Source of the DNA: an uncultured Eubacterium sp. | GTDB lineage: Bacteria > Bacillota > Clostridia > Lachnospirales > Lachnospiraceae | Direction: 5' to 3' | NCBI GenBank assembly: GCA_947089855.1 | Contig: CAMUML010000024.1 | Coordinates: 1 to 59,070, forward strand | Length of the DNA stretch: 59,070 nucleotides | Shown here: piece after piece, positions 8,494 to 17,213 of the stretch | Position numbering within the stretch: position 1 is the stretch's first letter | Layout of the letters: the number at the start of each line of letters is the position of its first letter | Program-made: the position numbers and the translations under genes | The notes under the pieces: generated by a model | Told to the model about the DNA's origin: nothing | Seen by the model: only the letters and a program-made list of their open reading frames with translations | Databases searched by the model: none

Positions 8494-8706
8494 ATGAATA
8501 CTAAATTTTTGGACTATACACTGTTGACCCTAGTAATTATCGGGGCAGTCAACTGGGGCCTGATCGGTTTCTTCCGGTTTGACCTGGTCGCTTTCCTGTT
8601 TGGAAATATGTCATGGCTTTCTAGGATCGTCTATGCCTTGGTGGGCCTTGGCGGGCTATACCTGTTAAGCGCTTATGGGCGTATCCGGTCTATGAACCAG
8701 GCATAA
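8494..8706 (+). CDS. DUF378 small membrane protein
   Basis: This 70-residue protein has two hydrophobic helices and the pattern of the DUF378 (YuzA-like) family: a Leu-rich first helix with IIGAVNWGLIG, then FRFDLVAFLFG, and a second helix (IVYALVGLGGLYLL). Function is unknown in the family. The start at 8494 is set by a perfect AAAGGAGGT site. It is the only plus-strand gene in the first 26 kb, apparently a single-gene unit. Confidence 0.85.
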   Translation: MNTKFLDYTLLTLVIIGAVNWGLIGFFRFDLVAFLFGNMSWLSRIVYALVGLGGLYLLSAYGRIRSMNQA

Positions 8707-8712
8707 AAACAA

Positions 8713-8740
8713 GGGTGCCTTAAGCATTCTTAAGACACCC
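8713..8740 (-). terminator. Intrinsic terminator between convergent small genes
   Basis: A hairpin with arms GGGTGCCTTAAG and CTTAAGACACCC, 4-nt loop, lies between the convergent genes. On the minus strand it is followed by TTGTTTTTAT, a good U-tract for the gene ending at 8753. On the plus strand the tail is poor, so it may be only partly bidirectional. Confidence 0.75.
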
Positions 8741-8752
8741 CTACATACATTA

Positions 8753-9172
8753 TTACAGGGATATAATTACTTTTGCCTTAGCACATTCCGGTAAATCTTG
8801 TTCATCCTTAGATATGCTTAAGAAAAACTTTACATTGTATTTTTCGCTGATAATATCCAATTTTTCAATGGCATGCTGAAGCTGGTCATCCGCAAGCCCT
8901 GCGATCGTAAGAAAGCTGTCCAAGTACATTTCCTGCAAATCATGGTCTTGGGATACGATACCGCAGATAAACCCCAAAAACTCATCACAGTTAGAAACTG
9001 GGAAATCCGTTACGTTGATTAAGCGTATTTTGTTATTAAGCTCGTACATATGCTTTTGGCTTTTATCCAGATATACGACATTCCCCTGTGCCTGCTTGAT
9101 GGCGGTATTTGCCTTATCCAGCAAGTGCTTTGTCTTTCCTTTTCCTTTTTTGCCACAAATTATCTCGACCAT
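8753..9172 (-). CDS. Small P-loop protein of unknown function
   Basis: This 139-residue protein opens with VEIICGKKGKGKTK, a Walker A-like loop (GKKGKGKT), followed by helices and a segment VVYLDKSQ that could hold a Walker B-type strand. I cannot assign a function. Similar short clostridial proteins are sometimes labelled PilT-like, but there is no pilus gene nearby and it is far too short for PilT. The start at 9172 follows an AGGAGGAGA site. It has its own promoter (9304-9332) and terminator (8713-8740). Confidence 0.75.
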   Translation of the reverse strand: MVEIICGKKGKGKTKHLLDKANTAIKQAQGNVVYLDKSQKHMYELNNKIRLINVTDFPVSNCDEFLGFICGIVSQDHDLQEMYLDSFLTIAGLADDQLQHAIEKLDIISEKYNVKFFLSISKDEQDLPECAKAKVIISL

Positions 9173-9303
9173 TCTTATCTCCTCCTGCATGTTGTTGGCT
9201 GACACTCCGAAACCTTTCCAAACCTTTTTATAATCTTTTCATAGATGGTGTCCAAAAAATTGCTCAAAAAAATTTGAAATAATCAACGGAATTTGTTAAA
9301 AAC

Positions 9304-9332
9304 ATTATAAAATACTTTTCGATAAAATACAA
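9304..9332 (-). promoter_or_regulatory. Promoter of the small P-loop gene
   Basis: TTGTAT, 17-bp spacer, TATAAT on the minus strand. The transcript would start near 9297 and carry a leader of about 125 nt to the ATG at 9172. The -35 box lies just past the stop of the carboxypeptidase gene. Confidence 0.6.
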
Positions 9333-9340
9333 CTGCTTAT

Positions 9341-10408
9341 TTAAAAAATGAGCAATTCCCCTATCAGGTTATAAAGCGAGTCGCTGTCTGTTGCCTTCAT
9401 AACCACTGCAATTACTGGTTCCTGCTTTTGGTTTTTGCCATATAATGCCAGGCAGTATCCAGCATCGTTGGTCGTCCCGGTTTTGCCGCCTATTACCGTG
9501 ACACCATCCGGCGGCTGTGCCGTCCCGTCAAAAAAGCGGTTGGAGGATTTCCATTCCTGTGTCCCTTGTATGCCGTTTATATCGGTATATGTGGCCGTAT
9601 AGCTTTTTGCACCTAAGATTGTTTCAAACTCCGGATAGCCAAGCGCGGCATTTAAGATCAAATATAGGTCATAGGCGCATGTATAATGGTTTTTATTTTG
9701 CAGGCCGTGTGAATTTACAAAATGCGAACGTGTAGCACCGATCGAACGTGCTTCTTTATTCATCAGTTTTGCAAACGACTTCATATCGCCGGATATATGC
9801 TCTGCAATTGCCACTGCAGCGTCATTGCCGCTTGTCAAAAGCAGGCCGTACAGGAGGTCTTCTAATGTCAGTTTATCCCCTTCCCGCAAAAACGCGACCG
9901 AAGAGCCTTCGGGCTGGTTCAAATAGGACGCAGCCTGGCTGACGGTAACGGTATCTTCCAGGTGGCCGTGTTTTAAGGCGACATAAGCCGTCAACATTTT
10001 TGTTGTACTGGCTGGATAGAGCTTTTTATAAATATTTTTGGAAAATGGGATGGTCCCATCTGACAGGTGGAAGGCGCCTGCGGCTTCTGCAGCCTGGGCA
10101 TCCGGCCCGCTTTTATCCTGGTTGTCCTTCCCCGTGCATAGCTCCTGTGCAAAATAGTGTATTCCGTCTAAGTTTTCCGATGCCGCTGCGCCAGTTTCCT
10201 GCGGCTGTTCGTAATGTATGGATGTACCATATACATCGTATGCATGTTCCAGTTCGTAAGTTTTTGGCCCACAGCTGCTAAGGAGCAGACAGGCAGCCGC
10301 GGCAGGCAGCCATTTAGCCTTTTGTATTGCCGCCCGTGGGCCGGCGTTACTGGCAAATTTTATTGCCCGCCAGTATAAATTGTGTGTATGTTTATCCTTT
10401 GCGTACAT
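9341..10408 (-). CDS. Serine D-alanyl-D-alanine carboxypeptidase (lipoprotein type)
   Basis: This S11-family enzyme (355 residues) trims the terminal D-Ala from peptidoglycan pentapeptides outside the membrane. The three active-site motifs are present: STTK (about residues 134-137), SGN (193-195) and KTGT (about 310). The signal sequence ends in LLLSSC with the lipobox cysteine at about 46, so it is likely a lipoprotein. The region before the hydrophobic core is unusually long, about 35 residues, and residues 18-26 (FASNAGPRA) are encoded by a 26-bp repeat also found at 22296. The gene is last in the shape and division run, after mgsA. Confidence 0.9.
   Translation of the reverse strand: MYAKDKHTHNLYWRAIKFASNAGPRAAIQKAKWLPAAAACLLLSSCGPKTYELEHAYDVYGTSIHYEQPQETGAAASENLDGIHYFAQELCTGKDNQDKSGPDAQAAEAAGAFHLSDGTIPFSKNIYKKLYPASTTKMLTAYVALKHGHLEDTVTVSQAASYLNQPEGSSVAFLREGDKLTLEDLLYGLLLTSGNDAAVAIAEHISGDMKSFAKLMNKEARSIGATRSHFVNSHGLQNKNHYTCAYDLYLILNAALGYPEFETILGAKSYTATYTDINGIQGTQEWKSSNRFFDGTAQPPDGVTVIGGKTGTTNDAGYCLALYGKNQKQEPVIAVVMKATDSDSLYNLIGELLIF
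10331..10356. repeat. 26-bp repeat unit D within the carboxypeptidase signal region
   Basis: These 26 bp match 22296-22321 with a single difference (CGCCCGTGGG here, CGCCCGCGGG there, both then CCGGCGTTACTGGCAA). Here the unit is read in frame as part of the signal peptide; at the other site it provides the stop codon of RNase G. The identity is too long to be due to chance. Confidence 0.8.
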
Positions 10409-10434
10409 AAGTATCCCCGTCCGTTTCTGGCCTT

Positions 10435-10830
10435 TTAGCGGTACATTTCACGCCATTCCAGGTCGCCCCGGTCCAGCGACTTGATCAGCAGCTCTGCGGT
10501 CGCAAGGTTGGTTGCCAGCGGTATGTTATGTTTGTCGCACAGCTGTACGACGTTGTTGACGTCCGGCTCATGGGATTTTGGCGTCATCGGGTCGCGCAGG
10601 AAGATCACAAGGTCTATATCATTTTGTTCAATTTGTGCGTTTAACTGCTGTGCGCCGCCTAGGTGGCCGGCCAGGTATTTGTGGATGGAAAGGTTTGCCA
10701 CATCTTCCACCAGCCGGCCAGTCGTGCCTGTTGCAAATAATTCATTTTTGCATAAAATCCCCCGGTATGCGATGCAGAAATTCTGCATAAGTTTTTTCTT
10801 CGAGTCATGTGCGATTAATCCAATATTCAT
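10435..10830 (-). CDS. mgsA: Methylglyoxal synthase
   Basis: MgsA converts dihydroxyacetone phosphate to methylglyoxal and phosphate, a bypass that relieves sugar phosphate build-up. At 131 residues it is of normal length. Diagnostic motifs are IGLIAHDSKKK, ATGTTGRL, AGHLGGAQQ, the catalytic Asp region DLVIFLRDPM, and the C-terminal NLATAELLI. It follows the rodA-type gene by 15 bp and precedes the carboxypeptidase, so it appears to be co-transcribed with the shape genes. This placement is common in Clostridia though there is no clear functional link. Confidence 0.96.
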   Translation of the reverse strand: MNIGLIAHDSKKKLMQNFCIAYRGILCKNELFATGTTGRLVEDVANLSIHKYLAGHLGGAQQLNAQIEQNDIDLVIFLRDPMTPKSHEPDVNNVVQLCDKHNIPLATNLATAELLIKSLDRGDLEWREMYR

Positions 10831-10845
10831 TCCGTATACCCCGCC

Positions 10846-11949
10846 TTAATATTTTTTCGGTTGCAAGCCCACATTTAATACAATACCTATCCCTATATAT
10901 AAAGACACGAGGGATGTCAGCCCGTAACTGACAAATGGCAGCGTCAGCCCCGTGTTTGGCAAAAGCCCTGTCGTAACACAGATATTGACAAAACTTTGGA
11001 ACCCAATCCATGCAGCCATGCCGCAGCAGATCAAGCGCCCGGACAAGTCTTTTGCTTTACGGCCGATCAGGACGCATTCCAAAGCAATCAACATCAACAA
11101 TACAACAATCACCGCTGCACCGACAAACCCCAGTTCCTCGCTCGCTACGGAAAAGATAAAATCCGTATGCGGCTCGGAGATAAAATTGCCATTTTTTACT
11201 GAATCAAAACTGTCATTATTAAGCCCTTTTCCCCATAACTGGCCAGAACCGATCGCCATAATGGAATTTTGCTGCTGGTACGCTTCGCTCGGATATTTCT
11301 TTGGATAGCGCCACGCCAAAATCCTGGTCAGCTGGTAGGACTGGATAATTTTTTGGTCCGGCTGCATAATAATATATAACAGTATGACAGCCGCCGGAAT
11401 ACAGATGGCCGCTGCTATACCAATTATTTTATAACTAATCCCTGCAATAAACAAGAGGGTAATAAAAATTAATGCAGTTACAATAGTCGTAGATAAATCC
11501 GGCTGCTTTAACGTAAGGCCAAGCGGCAGCAGGATCAGCACTGCCGTAATGGCAAGCGCGCGCAAAGTACTGATCTGTTCTTGGTATTTCATAAAAAACG
11601 CTGCAAAAAACAGGATAACTACAATTTTTGACAGCTCCGACGGCTGGAACTGTATGCCGGCTATTTCAATCCACCGTGATGCGCCGTGGCTGGATTCCCC
11701 GGCAAAAATTACGGCTGCGAGCAGGATAAGGTTGGCAAAATACATTGGCCAGACCAGCTTGAGCAAAATCGAATAATCGAACAGGGACATAAAAACCATA
11801 AAAAACAGCCCAATTACCATCCCGGCAATCTGCCGGTCCTGCACCGATTCCAAAGCGCTCCCGATTATGGATATGCCAATGACTGTGATTGCTATTACAA
11901 ACAGGCAAAGGCGGAAGCGGTAATTTTTAAATGAATACATCTTAAACAT
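10846..11949 (-). CDS. rodA: RodA/FtsW-family peptidoglycan glycosyltransferase
   Basis: SEDS proteins polymerise lipid II into glycan strands together with a class B PBP. This protein has about ten transmembrane helices and the family motifs ASRWIEIAGIQFQPSELSK, KQPDLSTT and, near the C-terminus, GLTLPFVSYGLTSLV. Its place after mreBCD, PBP and minCDE points to RodA, the elongation enzyme, rather than FtsW. The start is uncertain: a TTG at 11979, the ATG at 11949 used here, or an ATG at 11940. The nearest strong ribosome site (GGAGGAAG at about 11970-11978) is poorly placed for all of them. Confidence 0.9.
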   Translation of the reverse strand: MFKMYSFKNYRFRLCLFVIAITVIGISIIGSALESVQDRQIAGMVIGLFFMVFMSLFDYSILLKLVWPMYFANLILLAAVIFAGESSHGASRWIEIAGIQFQPSELSKIVVILFFAAFFMKYQEQISTLRALAITAVLILLPLGLTLKQPDLSTTIVTALIFITLLFIAGISYKIIGIAAAICIPAAVILLYIIMQPDQKIIQSYQLTRILAWRYPKKYPSEAYQQQNSIMAIGSGQLWGKGLNNDSFDSVKNGNFISEPHTDFIFSVASEELGFVGAAVIVVLLMLIALECVLIGRKAKDLSGRLICCGMAAWIGFQSFVNICVTTGLLPNTGLTLPFVSYGLTSLVSLYIGIGIVLNVGLQPKKY

Positions 11950-11988
11950 ACATTCCAATGCCCTGGGGGCTTCCTCCAATTGTAATTT

Positions 11989-12270
11989 TTACTGGTATTC
12001 CGGCTGGTGCTTTACGCAAAGGATCGGAATATTTGCATATAGCGCCGGTACCGTGCCGTTATGGGTCTGTGAAACAGTACGGGTAATCTGGATGTCCAGC
12101 CCTTCGGTATCAATCTCCATATATTTGGAGATCACCTGGATAATGTCATTTTTTATCATTTCCAGCATATCGGCAGAACAGTCTGTCCGGTCCGATATAA
12201 GAAGCAGCTTTAAACGGTCCTTCGCCACGTCCTTGGAATTCCGTCGAAAAATAAAACGCAAAAATCTCAT
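11989..12270 (-). CDS. minE: Cell division topological specificity factor MinE
   Basis: MinE stimulates the MinD ATPase and drives MinCD away from mid-cell. The 93-residue protein has an N-terminal membrane-targeting helix (MRFLRFIFRR), then the family core AKDRLKLLLISDRTDCSADML and YMEIDTEGLDIQITR. A good AGGAGGCGG site precedes the ATG. It follows minD by 11 bp. Having MinE rather than only DivIVA suggests pole-to-pole oscillation, a pattern found in Clostridia but not in Bacillus. Confidence 0.95.
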   Translation of the reverse strand: MRFLRFIFRRNSKDVAKDRLKLLLISDRTDCSADMLEMIKNDIIQVISKYMEIDTEGLDIQITRTVSQTHNGTVPALYANIPILCVKHQPEYQ

Positions 12271-12281
12271 CCTGCCGCCTC

Positions 12282-13073
12282 CTATACTCGTTTAGTCAAG
12301 CCGCGGAACCGCTGGAACCATACCTTTTTCTGGTTTAAATCCATGATCGGCAGTTTCTCACCGTTAATCCGGCGGCAGATGTTATGGTATGCCTGCCCGG
12401 ACATAGAATCCAGCCCGGACAACGGTTCCCCTTGGTTTGTGGAAATTACTATATTTTCATCGTCCGGTACTGCGCCAAGCAGCGGGATCGGCAGGATGTC
12501 GCAGACATCTTTTAAAGACATCATGTCCCCGCGCCTGACCATATCCATGCGTACCCGGTTGATCAAAAGCTCGATCTTTGGCATATCCGCTGACTTTAGC
12601 AGGCCAATAATGCGGTCGGCATCACGGATCGCAGATACCTCCGGCGTCGTCACCACAATGGCGCGGTCTGCCCCGGCAATTGCATTTTGAAAACCCTGTT
12701 CAATGCCGGCAGGGCAGTCCAGAAGTATGTAATCAAAATCTTCCCGCAGTTCGTCCGTCAGCTTTTTCATCTGCTGGGGCGTGACAGCTGTCTTGTCACA
12801 AGTCTGCGCAGAAGGGATCAAGTACAGGGTTGGATGGCGCTTGTCTTTGATCAGGGCCTGTTTGAGCCGGCAGCTCCCTTTGATCACGTCCACAAGGTTA
12901 TATACAATGCGGTTTTCCAGCCCCATTACAACATCCAGGTTGCGCAGCCCGATGTCGGTATCTACCAAAACGGCTTTTTTGCCGAGCATGGCAAGGGCAC
13001 ATCCTACATTTGCCGTTGTCGTAGTTTTGCCTACGCCGCCTTTACCTGATGTAATTACAATAACTTCGCACAT
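12282..13073 (-). CDS. minD: Septum site-determining ATPase MinD
   Basis: MinD is the membrane-binding ATPase that recruits MinC. The 263-residue protein starts with the deviant Walker A motif ITSGKGGVGKTT, has the switch region DTDIGLRNLDVVMGLE and the DCPAGIEQGF motif. It ends in a basic amphipathic helix (KKVWFQRFRGLTKRV) that is the membrane-targeting sequence. An AGGAGG site lies nine bases before the ATG. It lies between minC and minE. Confidence 0.97.
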   Translation of the reverse strand: MCEVIVITSGKGGVGKTTTTANVGCALAMLGKKAVLVDTDIGLRNLDVVMGLENRIVYNLVDVIKGSCRLKQALIKDKRHPTLYLIPSAQTCDKTAVTPQQMKKLTDELREDFDYILLDCPAGIEQGFQNAIAGADRAIVVTTPEVSAIRDADRIIGLLKSADMPKIELLINRVRMDMVRRGDMMSLKDVCDILPIPLLGAVPDDENIVISTNQGEPLSGLDSMSGQAYHNICRRINGEKLPIMDLNQKKVWFQRFRGLTKRV

Positions 13074-13100
13074 AATATGAATCCTCCTGATTTATTCTAT

Positions 13101-13790
13101 TTAAAATAAATCTTTTGTATAAGGTTCCATTATGACATGCCCGTCGCAGACATGCGCTATCTGTGGGGCCGGTCCTTCCTCTGCCTTTTTTTTGCGGAAG
13201 AAGCCGCCTTTGTTTTTTCCTTTTTCTGCTTTTGCCTGTGGTATGTACAGGATGCTCCCGATCTGGATCTGGCCGGTATCGATTGACAGTGCCGCGATAT
13301 ATGCGTTGTGGTCGCCATATGCCCCTGCCTGCGCCAGCCCGTCCAGTGCGCCAAATACTACAATGCTGCCGCCGGCCGTAACTTTTGCGCCTTTTGGGAC
13401 GTCCCCGATAATGACAATGCCCGTTTTTGACTGGATGTCGTCCCCAGGTTTTAAGGAGCCATAATGGCAGATGGCATGGTTTACCACCCGCTGGCGGACA
13501 TATGCTTCTGTTTGTGCCAATACACATGCTTCCTTAATCTTATCCTGCTCCATAATGCAGATAATATTCACGCTGGTATAGGATTCTATGGCTGCGATCA
13601 AGTCATACTCCTGCTCCACTGTGAGCGCATAGCCTTCAAATGAAATCCCGATACTGGCATTTTTAAAAAATGATCCAGCTTCTTTAAATTTGGAAATGAC
13701 AGCCTGCGTCAGATCCTCAAATTCCATATCGGGATTCAAGATCAGGTGAATCCCGTATGATTTGCTCTTTATAACAACTGCCTGCTTCAA
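13101..13790 (-). CDS. minC: Septum formation inhibitor MinC
   Basis: MinC blocks FtsZ assembly away from mid-cell. The 229-residue protein has an N-terminal domain of about 90 residues and the C-terminal beta-helix (about 115-205) typical of the family: SGQ-like NHAICHYGSLKPGD, then IGDVPKGAKVTAGGSIVVFGALDGLAQAG split over several turns, and AYIAALSIDTGQIQIG. Translation probably begins at a TTG, since GGGGGAGGAGC stands directly before it and no ATG is in reach. It is 20 bp after the PBP gene. Confidence 0.95.
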   Translation of the reverse strand: MKQAVVIKSKSYGIHLILNPDMEFEDLTQAVISKFKEAGSFFKNASIGISFEGYALTVEQEYDLIAAIESYTSVNIICIMEQDKIKEACVLAQTEAYVRQRVVNHAICHYGSLKPGDDIQSKTGIVIIGDVPKGAKVTAGGSIVVFGALDGLAQAGAYGDHNAYIAALSIDTGQIQIGSILYIPQAKAEKGKNKGGFFRKKKAEEGPAPQIAHVCDGHVIMEPYTKDLF

Positions 13791-13810
13791 AGCTCCTCCC
13801 CCTCAATTGA

Positions 13811-16681
13811 TCAATCGGTCACACCGTTGGCCGAATCGCCGATGTCCACTGCCTTTCCAGTAATCAGCTTGTCCGTATCCTCCAGGTTAAAATAATATTT
13901 TAAAATCTGAGCCGATACGTCTGCGGCATTGTGTGAGGTATAGCCGTATGCAATCCTTGTTGCGATAGAAATTTCAGGGCTTTTAAACGGCGCATAGCCT
14001 ACAAACAGCGCATGGTTCCCACGCGTATTCACTACTTCGGCTGTCCCTGTCTTTCCAGCCACAACCATTGGGAAACCCTTAAATTCCGGCAGGTCTGCTA
14101 CGACTAAGCGGTTTCCGTTTTGGATGGCACTCCATGAGCTGTCAGCGACATTGTCCATCGTATTTTTGACAGCCGGCTTGTATGTTTTTACTACTTTGCC
14201 GTCTTTATCGGTCAGTTTTTTTAACAGCGTGTAATCATATACCGTCCCCTTATTTGCTACGGCCGTTACATAACGGGCAAGCTGGACCGTTGCATAATTG
14301 TGGTTGCTCTGCCCGATGGCAGCGGTAACTGGAAATTCATTCGCGATCTCTGGGCTGGCTTCCGGTATTTCAATGCCAGTCGTATCATTTAAGCCGTATT
14401 CCTGTGCGTAGGACGTCAGTTTGCGGATGCCTGCCGGGTCGTTGTATACGCCGCCGACCAGGCTCATATCGTATGCAAGCTGGTAAAAGAAATAGTTGCA
14501 GGATACGCGGATCGCATTGGTTACATTCAGCCATCCATGACGGGACGGGTAGATCCAGCAGTGTGGTTCATGGTCTATTTTGTCAAATTTGCCCAGCCCG
14601 TTAATCTTGGTGTCCGGCGTAATAAACCCTTCCGTCAGCCCGGCCGTTGCAGTGACCATTTTAAACGTAGACCCTGGCGCGGTCAGTTCCTGTGTGGCAT
14701 GGTTATACATCGGGGAAGCCTTATCGACATTTAACTTTGCAAAATATTCAGCGTCTACTGTATTGGCCAGACGGTTATTGTCGTAGCCAGGATAAGACAC
14801 AAGCGCTTTTAGCTCGCCGGTATTTACATCGGTAATGACACAGGAGGCGCTGCATGGATCCAGGGCAAGCTGGCCCGGCGTAATATCCAGGTTATAAATA
14901 CAGTCTTTTAAAAACGTAAAGGAAGAGATAACGCCTGCTTCCAGCTGCGCCCGTTTTTCTGCGTTTTCCTTTATCAGATTCTGGTCGTATAAGATCAGGC
15001 AAAGCTGTGTCCCCGTGACAATATCCTGCTTAATTAAATGCTGGTATATTTTTTTCTGGAACCCGTCGTCGTCCTTTATGGTATCGGCAATATAATTGAT
15101 CAGGTCGCTGTAAATTTCAGAGGAATCGGAATATTCTTCTTCCGCCTGGAATACATTATAATCAATCCAGCCCGCATTGATGCAGGCGCTTAAAAAGTCT
15201 TTTAGGCTGCACGTTTCGTTGGCCCATGCCTGATAGGCTTCGTCAGACTTGTCTATCCGGTCTTCCAACAGGACATGCTTTTTTTGGAGCATGGAAACAA
15301 TGTAGCTGTAATAGCTTTGGTATTCTTCGGTGGCTGCGGCATATGCTTCCGGCATACTGGTGCTGCACTGCTCCCGGATACGTGCAAGCACCTGTCCAAG
15401 CCTGTCCTGATAGGATGCTTCTACTGCCTGTTCGGTACTGCTTGCCTGTTTTTGTGTAAAATGCGAAGTATCGATCACACTGTTGTCGATCAGTGCAAAG
15501 TATACGTCGTAGATAGGGATTTTAATATCTGCCGCTTTTTCCCCTGCCTTAAACTCTTTGGCATAGATGATTTTATTGTACAAAATACCCGCCAGTTCCT
15601 GTTCCAGCAGGTGGTATACCGCTTTTTGCAGCTTTCCGTCTATGGACAGGTATACGTTATTGCCGGCAGACGGTTCTACGTGGTCGGTTGTCTGCAGCTC
15701 TTTGCCGCGGACGTCTACGAAAACCGTTTCCGACCCTTTGGTCCCCTGGAGCTGTGTGTCCATAACCTGTTCGATACCGGATTTTCCGACAATATCCGTC
15801 AACAGGTATTTTTTCTTTTGTTTCGCAAGTTTTTTATTTTTTTTGGAAAGCTCTTCGTATTCGGTCGTGGAAATTTTGCCGGTATAGCCGATAATGGATG
15901 CAAAATATTTGCTGTCATTATATTTGCGGATATAGTCTTCTTCAATTTCCACCCCTTGCAAATGCGCTTTATTTTCTTTAATATAAGCCATCGTCTCGTC
16001 ACTGATGCCAGTAGCGACCGTGGTAGAAATATACCGCTGGAATTCATACTGGGCCAATGCATAGCGGATGACCAAAATCCGGTACTGCATAATGGACGAG
16101 TACCCGCTTCCATTCAGGCCGTAGCGGTCTTTCAAATAGGTAATGATCTGTTCTTCGGTAGCTTGTGCGGTATCATAGCCAAGCTTTTTGTCCCACTTAA
16201 GGTCTTCTATGTCTGCTTTGCCGTAAACGTCTGCACGGAAACGCATCAGGCGGGCATCTTCTACTAGGAAGGCATATTTCCCGTTCCGTTTCATGCGGAT
16301 GTCAAAGTCATTGACATAATCATCCCCATTTTTTTTCAGTACCTTAAGGATTTCTGCAATAATACGGTTCAAAGCCTCATTTTTTTCATCGTTGCTTCCA
16401 TACGTGCCGTTATCTTCTAGTGTAACTTTATAAGCCAATTCATTGTAGGCCAGCACCCTGCCGTTGCAGTCGTATATTGCCCCGCGGGTGCCGGTCAGCG
16501 TTTTTTCTTTTTTGATCGTCAGTGTATAATTTTCCTGGTAGGTTTCCCCATTGATGATCTGTAAGGTAAACAGGCGCTGCAGCAAGACGGCACCCATTAA
16601 CATGATCAACACCGACAGCACAAACAGCCTGGAACTGAAAAAACTTTTCAGGAAATCTTTTATGGAATCATATTCAAACAA
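13811..16681 (-). CDS. Class B penicillin-binding protein (PBP2/MrdA type transpeptidase)
   Basis: This membrane-anchored transpeptidase cross-links peptidoglycan during elongation. It has one N-terminal helix (about residues 17-37), a PBP dimer region with TRGAIYDCNGRVLAYN, and the three catalytic motifs STFK (about 671-674), SCN (about 727) and KTGT (about 877). At 956 residues it is longer than the roughly 600-700 of E. coli or Bacillus PBP2. A mainly helical stretch between about residues 370 and 620 accounts for this, as in other Lachnospiraceae. It starts at a TTG that overlaps the mreD stop by 8 bp, so translation is probably coupled. The RodA-type gene four genes on is the likely SEDS partner. 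Confidence 0.93.
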   Translation of the reverse strand: MFEYDSIKDFLKSFFSSRLFVLSVLIMLMGAVLLQRLFTLQIINGETYQENYTLTIKKEKTLTGTRGAIYDCNGRVLAYNELAYKVTLEDNGTYGSNDEKNEALNRIIAEILKVLKKNGDDYVNDFDIRMKRNGKYAFLVEDARLMRFRADVYGKADIEDLKWDKKLGYDTAQATEEQIITYLKDRYGLNGSGYSSIMQYRILVIRYALAQYEFQRYISTTVATGISDETMAYIKENKAHLQGVEIEEDYIRKYNDSKYFASIIGYTGKISTTEYEELSKKNKKLAKQKKKYLLTDIVGKSGIEQVMDTQLQGTKGSETVFVDVRGKELQTTDHVEPSAGNNVYLSIDGKLQKAVYHLLEQELAGILYNKIIYAKEFKAGEKAADIKIPIYDVYFALIDNSVIDTSHFTQKQASSTEQAVEASYQDRLGQVLARIREQCSTSMPEAYAAATEEYQSYYSYIVSMLQKKHVLLEDRIDKSDEAYQAWANETCSLKDFLSACINAGWIDYNVFQAEEEYSDSSEIYSDLINYIADTIKDDDGFQKKIYQHLIKQDIVTGTQLCLILYDQNLIKENAEKRAQLEAGVISSFTFLKDCIYNLDITPGQLALDPCSASCVITDVNTGELKALVSYPGYDNNRLANTVDAEYFAKLNVDKASPMYNHATQELTAPGSTFKMVTATAGLTEGFITPDTKINGLGKFDKIDHEPHCWIYPSRHGWLNVTNAIRVSCNYFFYQLAYDMSLVGGVYNDPAGIRKLTSYAQEYGLNDTTGIEIPEASPEIANEFPVTAAIGQSNHNYATVQLARYVTAVANKGTVYDYTLLKKLTDKDGKVVKTYKPAVKNTMDNVADSSWSAIQNGNRLVVADLPEFKGFPMVVAGKTGTAEVVNTRGNHALFVGYAPFKSPEISIATRIAYGYTSHNAADVSAQILKYYFNLEDTDKLITGKAVDIGDSANGVTD

Positions 16682-17192
16682 ATTTTACACCACTCTTTCT
16701 TTCGGATGCCTCCAGCTTCTGGTTGACCTTCAAAAGCACTGGGTACAGCGCGATCATAACAAGCAATGTATATACCAGTTCCGGTATGATCACATGCAGC
16801 AGGTAATAGCCAAAATGAAACTGCCCACGGAATAGGAACTTTAATACGTATACTGCTGTATTGTACATAATATCGCTTGCGGAAATGAGCAGCATCGGCA
16901 GTTTAATATCGTCCGGAAAAAAAAATTTGCGGAACATACCATTGCAATAGCCGACATACATAAATACAAGTGAATAAAATCCAAGTACGGTACCGTAAAA
17001 GGCATCAAAGACCAGCCCGGTCAAAAAACCGAGATACATGCCCTCTTTGCGCCCGCGCATAAAGCCGAACGAAGACACCGCTATTATCAGCAGGTTCGGC
17101 GCGATGGAAGCAAGGGCAAGCGCCTGAAACAGTGTTGTCTGCAGTAAAAAACATAGGAATATAACGATAAATACGGTAATTTTTCTCTTCAT
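16674..17192 (-). CDS. mreD: Rod shape-determining protein MreD
   Basis: MreD is an integral membrane part of the elongation machinery. The 172-residue protein has five or six hydrophobic segments, with the family features SIAPNLLIIAVSSFGFMRG and GFLTGLVFDAFYGTVLG. It follows mreC by 21 bp and overlaps the PBP start by 8 bp, which suggests coupled translation. The name rests on size, topology and position as well as these motifs, since MreD diverges quickly. Confidence 0.9.
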   Translation of the reverse strand: MKRKITVFIVIFLCFLLQTTLFQALALASIAPNLLIIAVSSFGFMRGRKEGMYLGFLTGLVFDAFYGTVLGFYSLVFMYVGYCNGMFRKFFFPDDIKLPMLLISASDIMYNTAVYVLKFLFRGQFHFGYYLLHVIIPELVYTLLVMIALYPVLLKVNQKLEASERKSGVKFV

Positions 17193-17213
17193 CCTGCATT
17201 GCCCCTGGTTTCA

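Noticed and set aside
15275-16267. A 330-codon open frame on the plus strand
   Set aside because: It lies antisense within the class B PBP gene, has a Phe/Cys-rich composition unlike a real protein, and no ribosome site. The PBP reading has full catalytic motifs.
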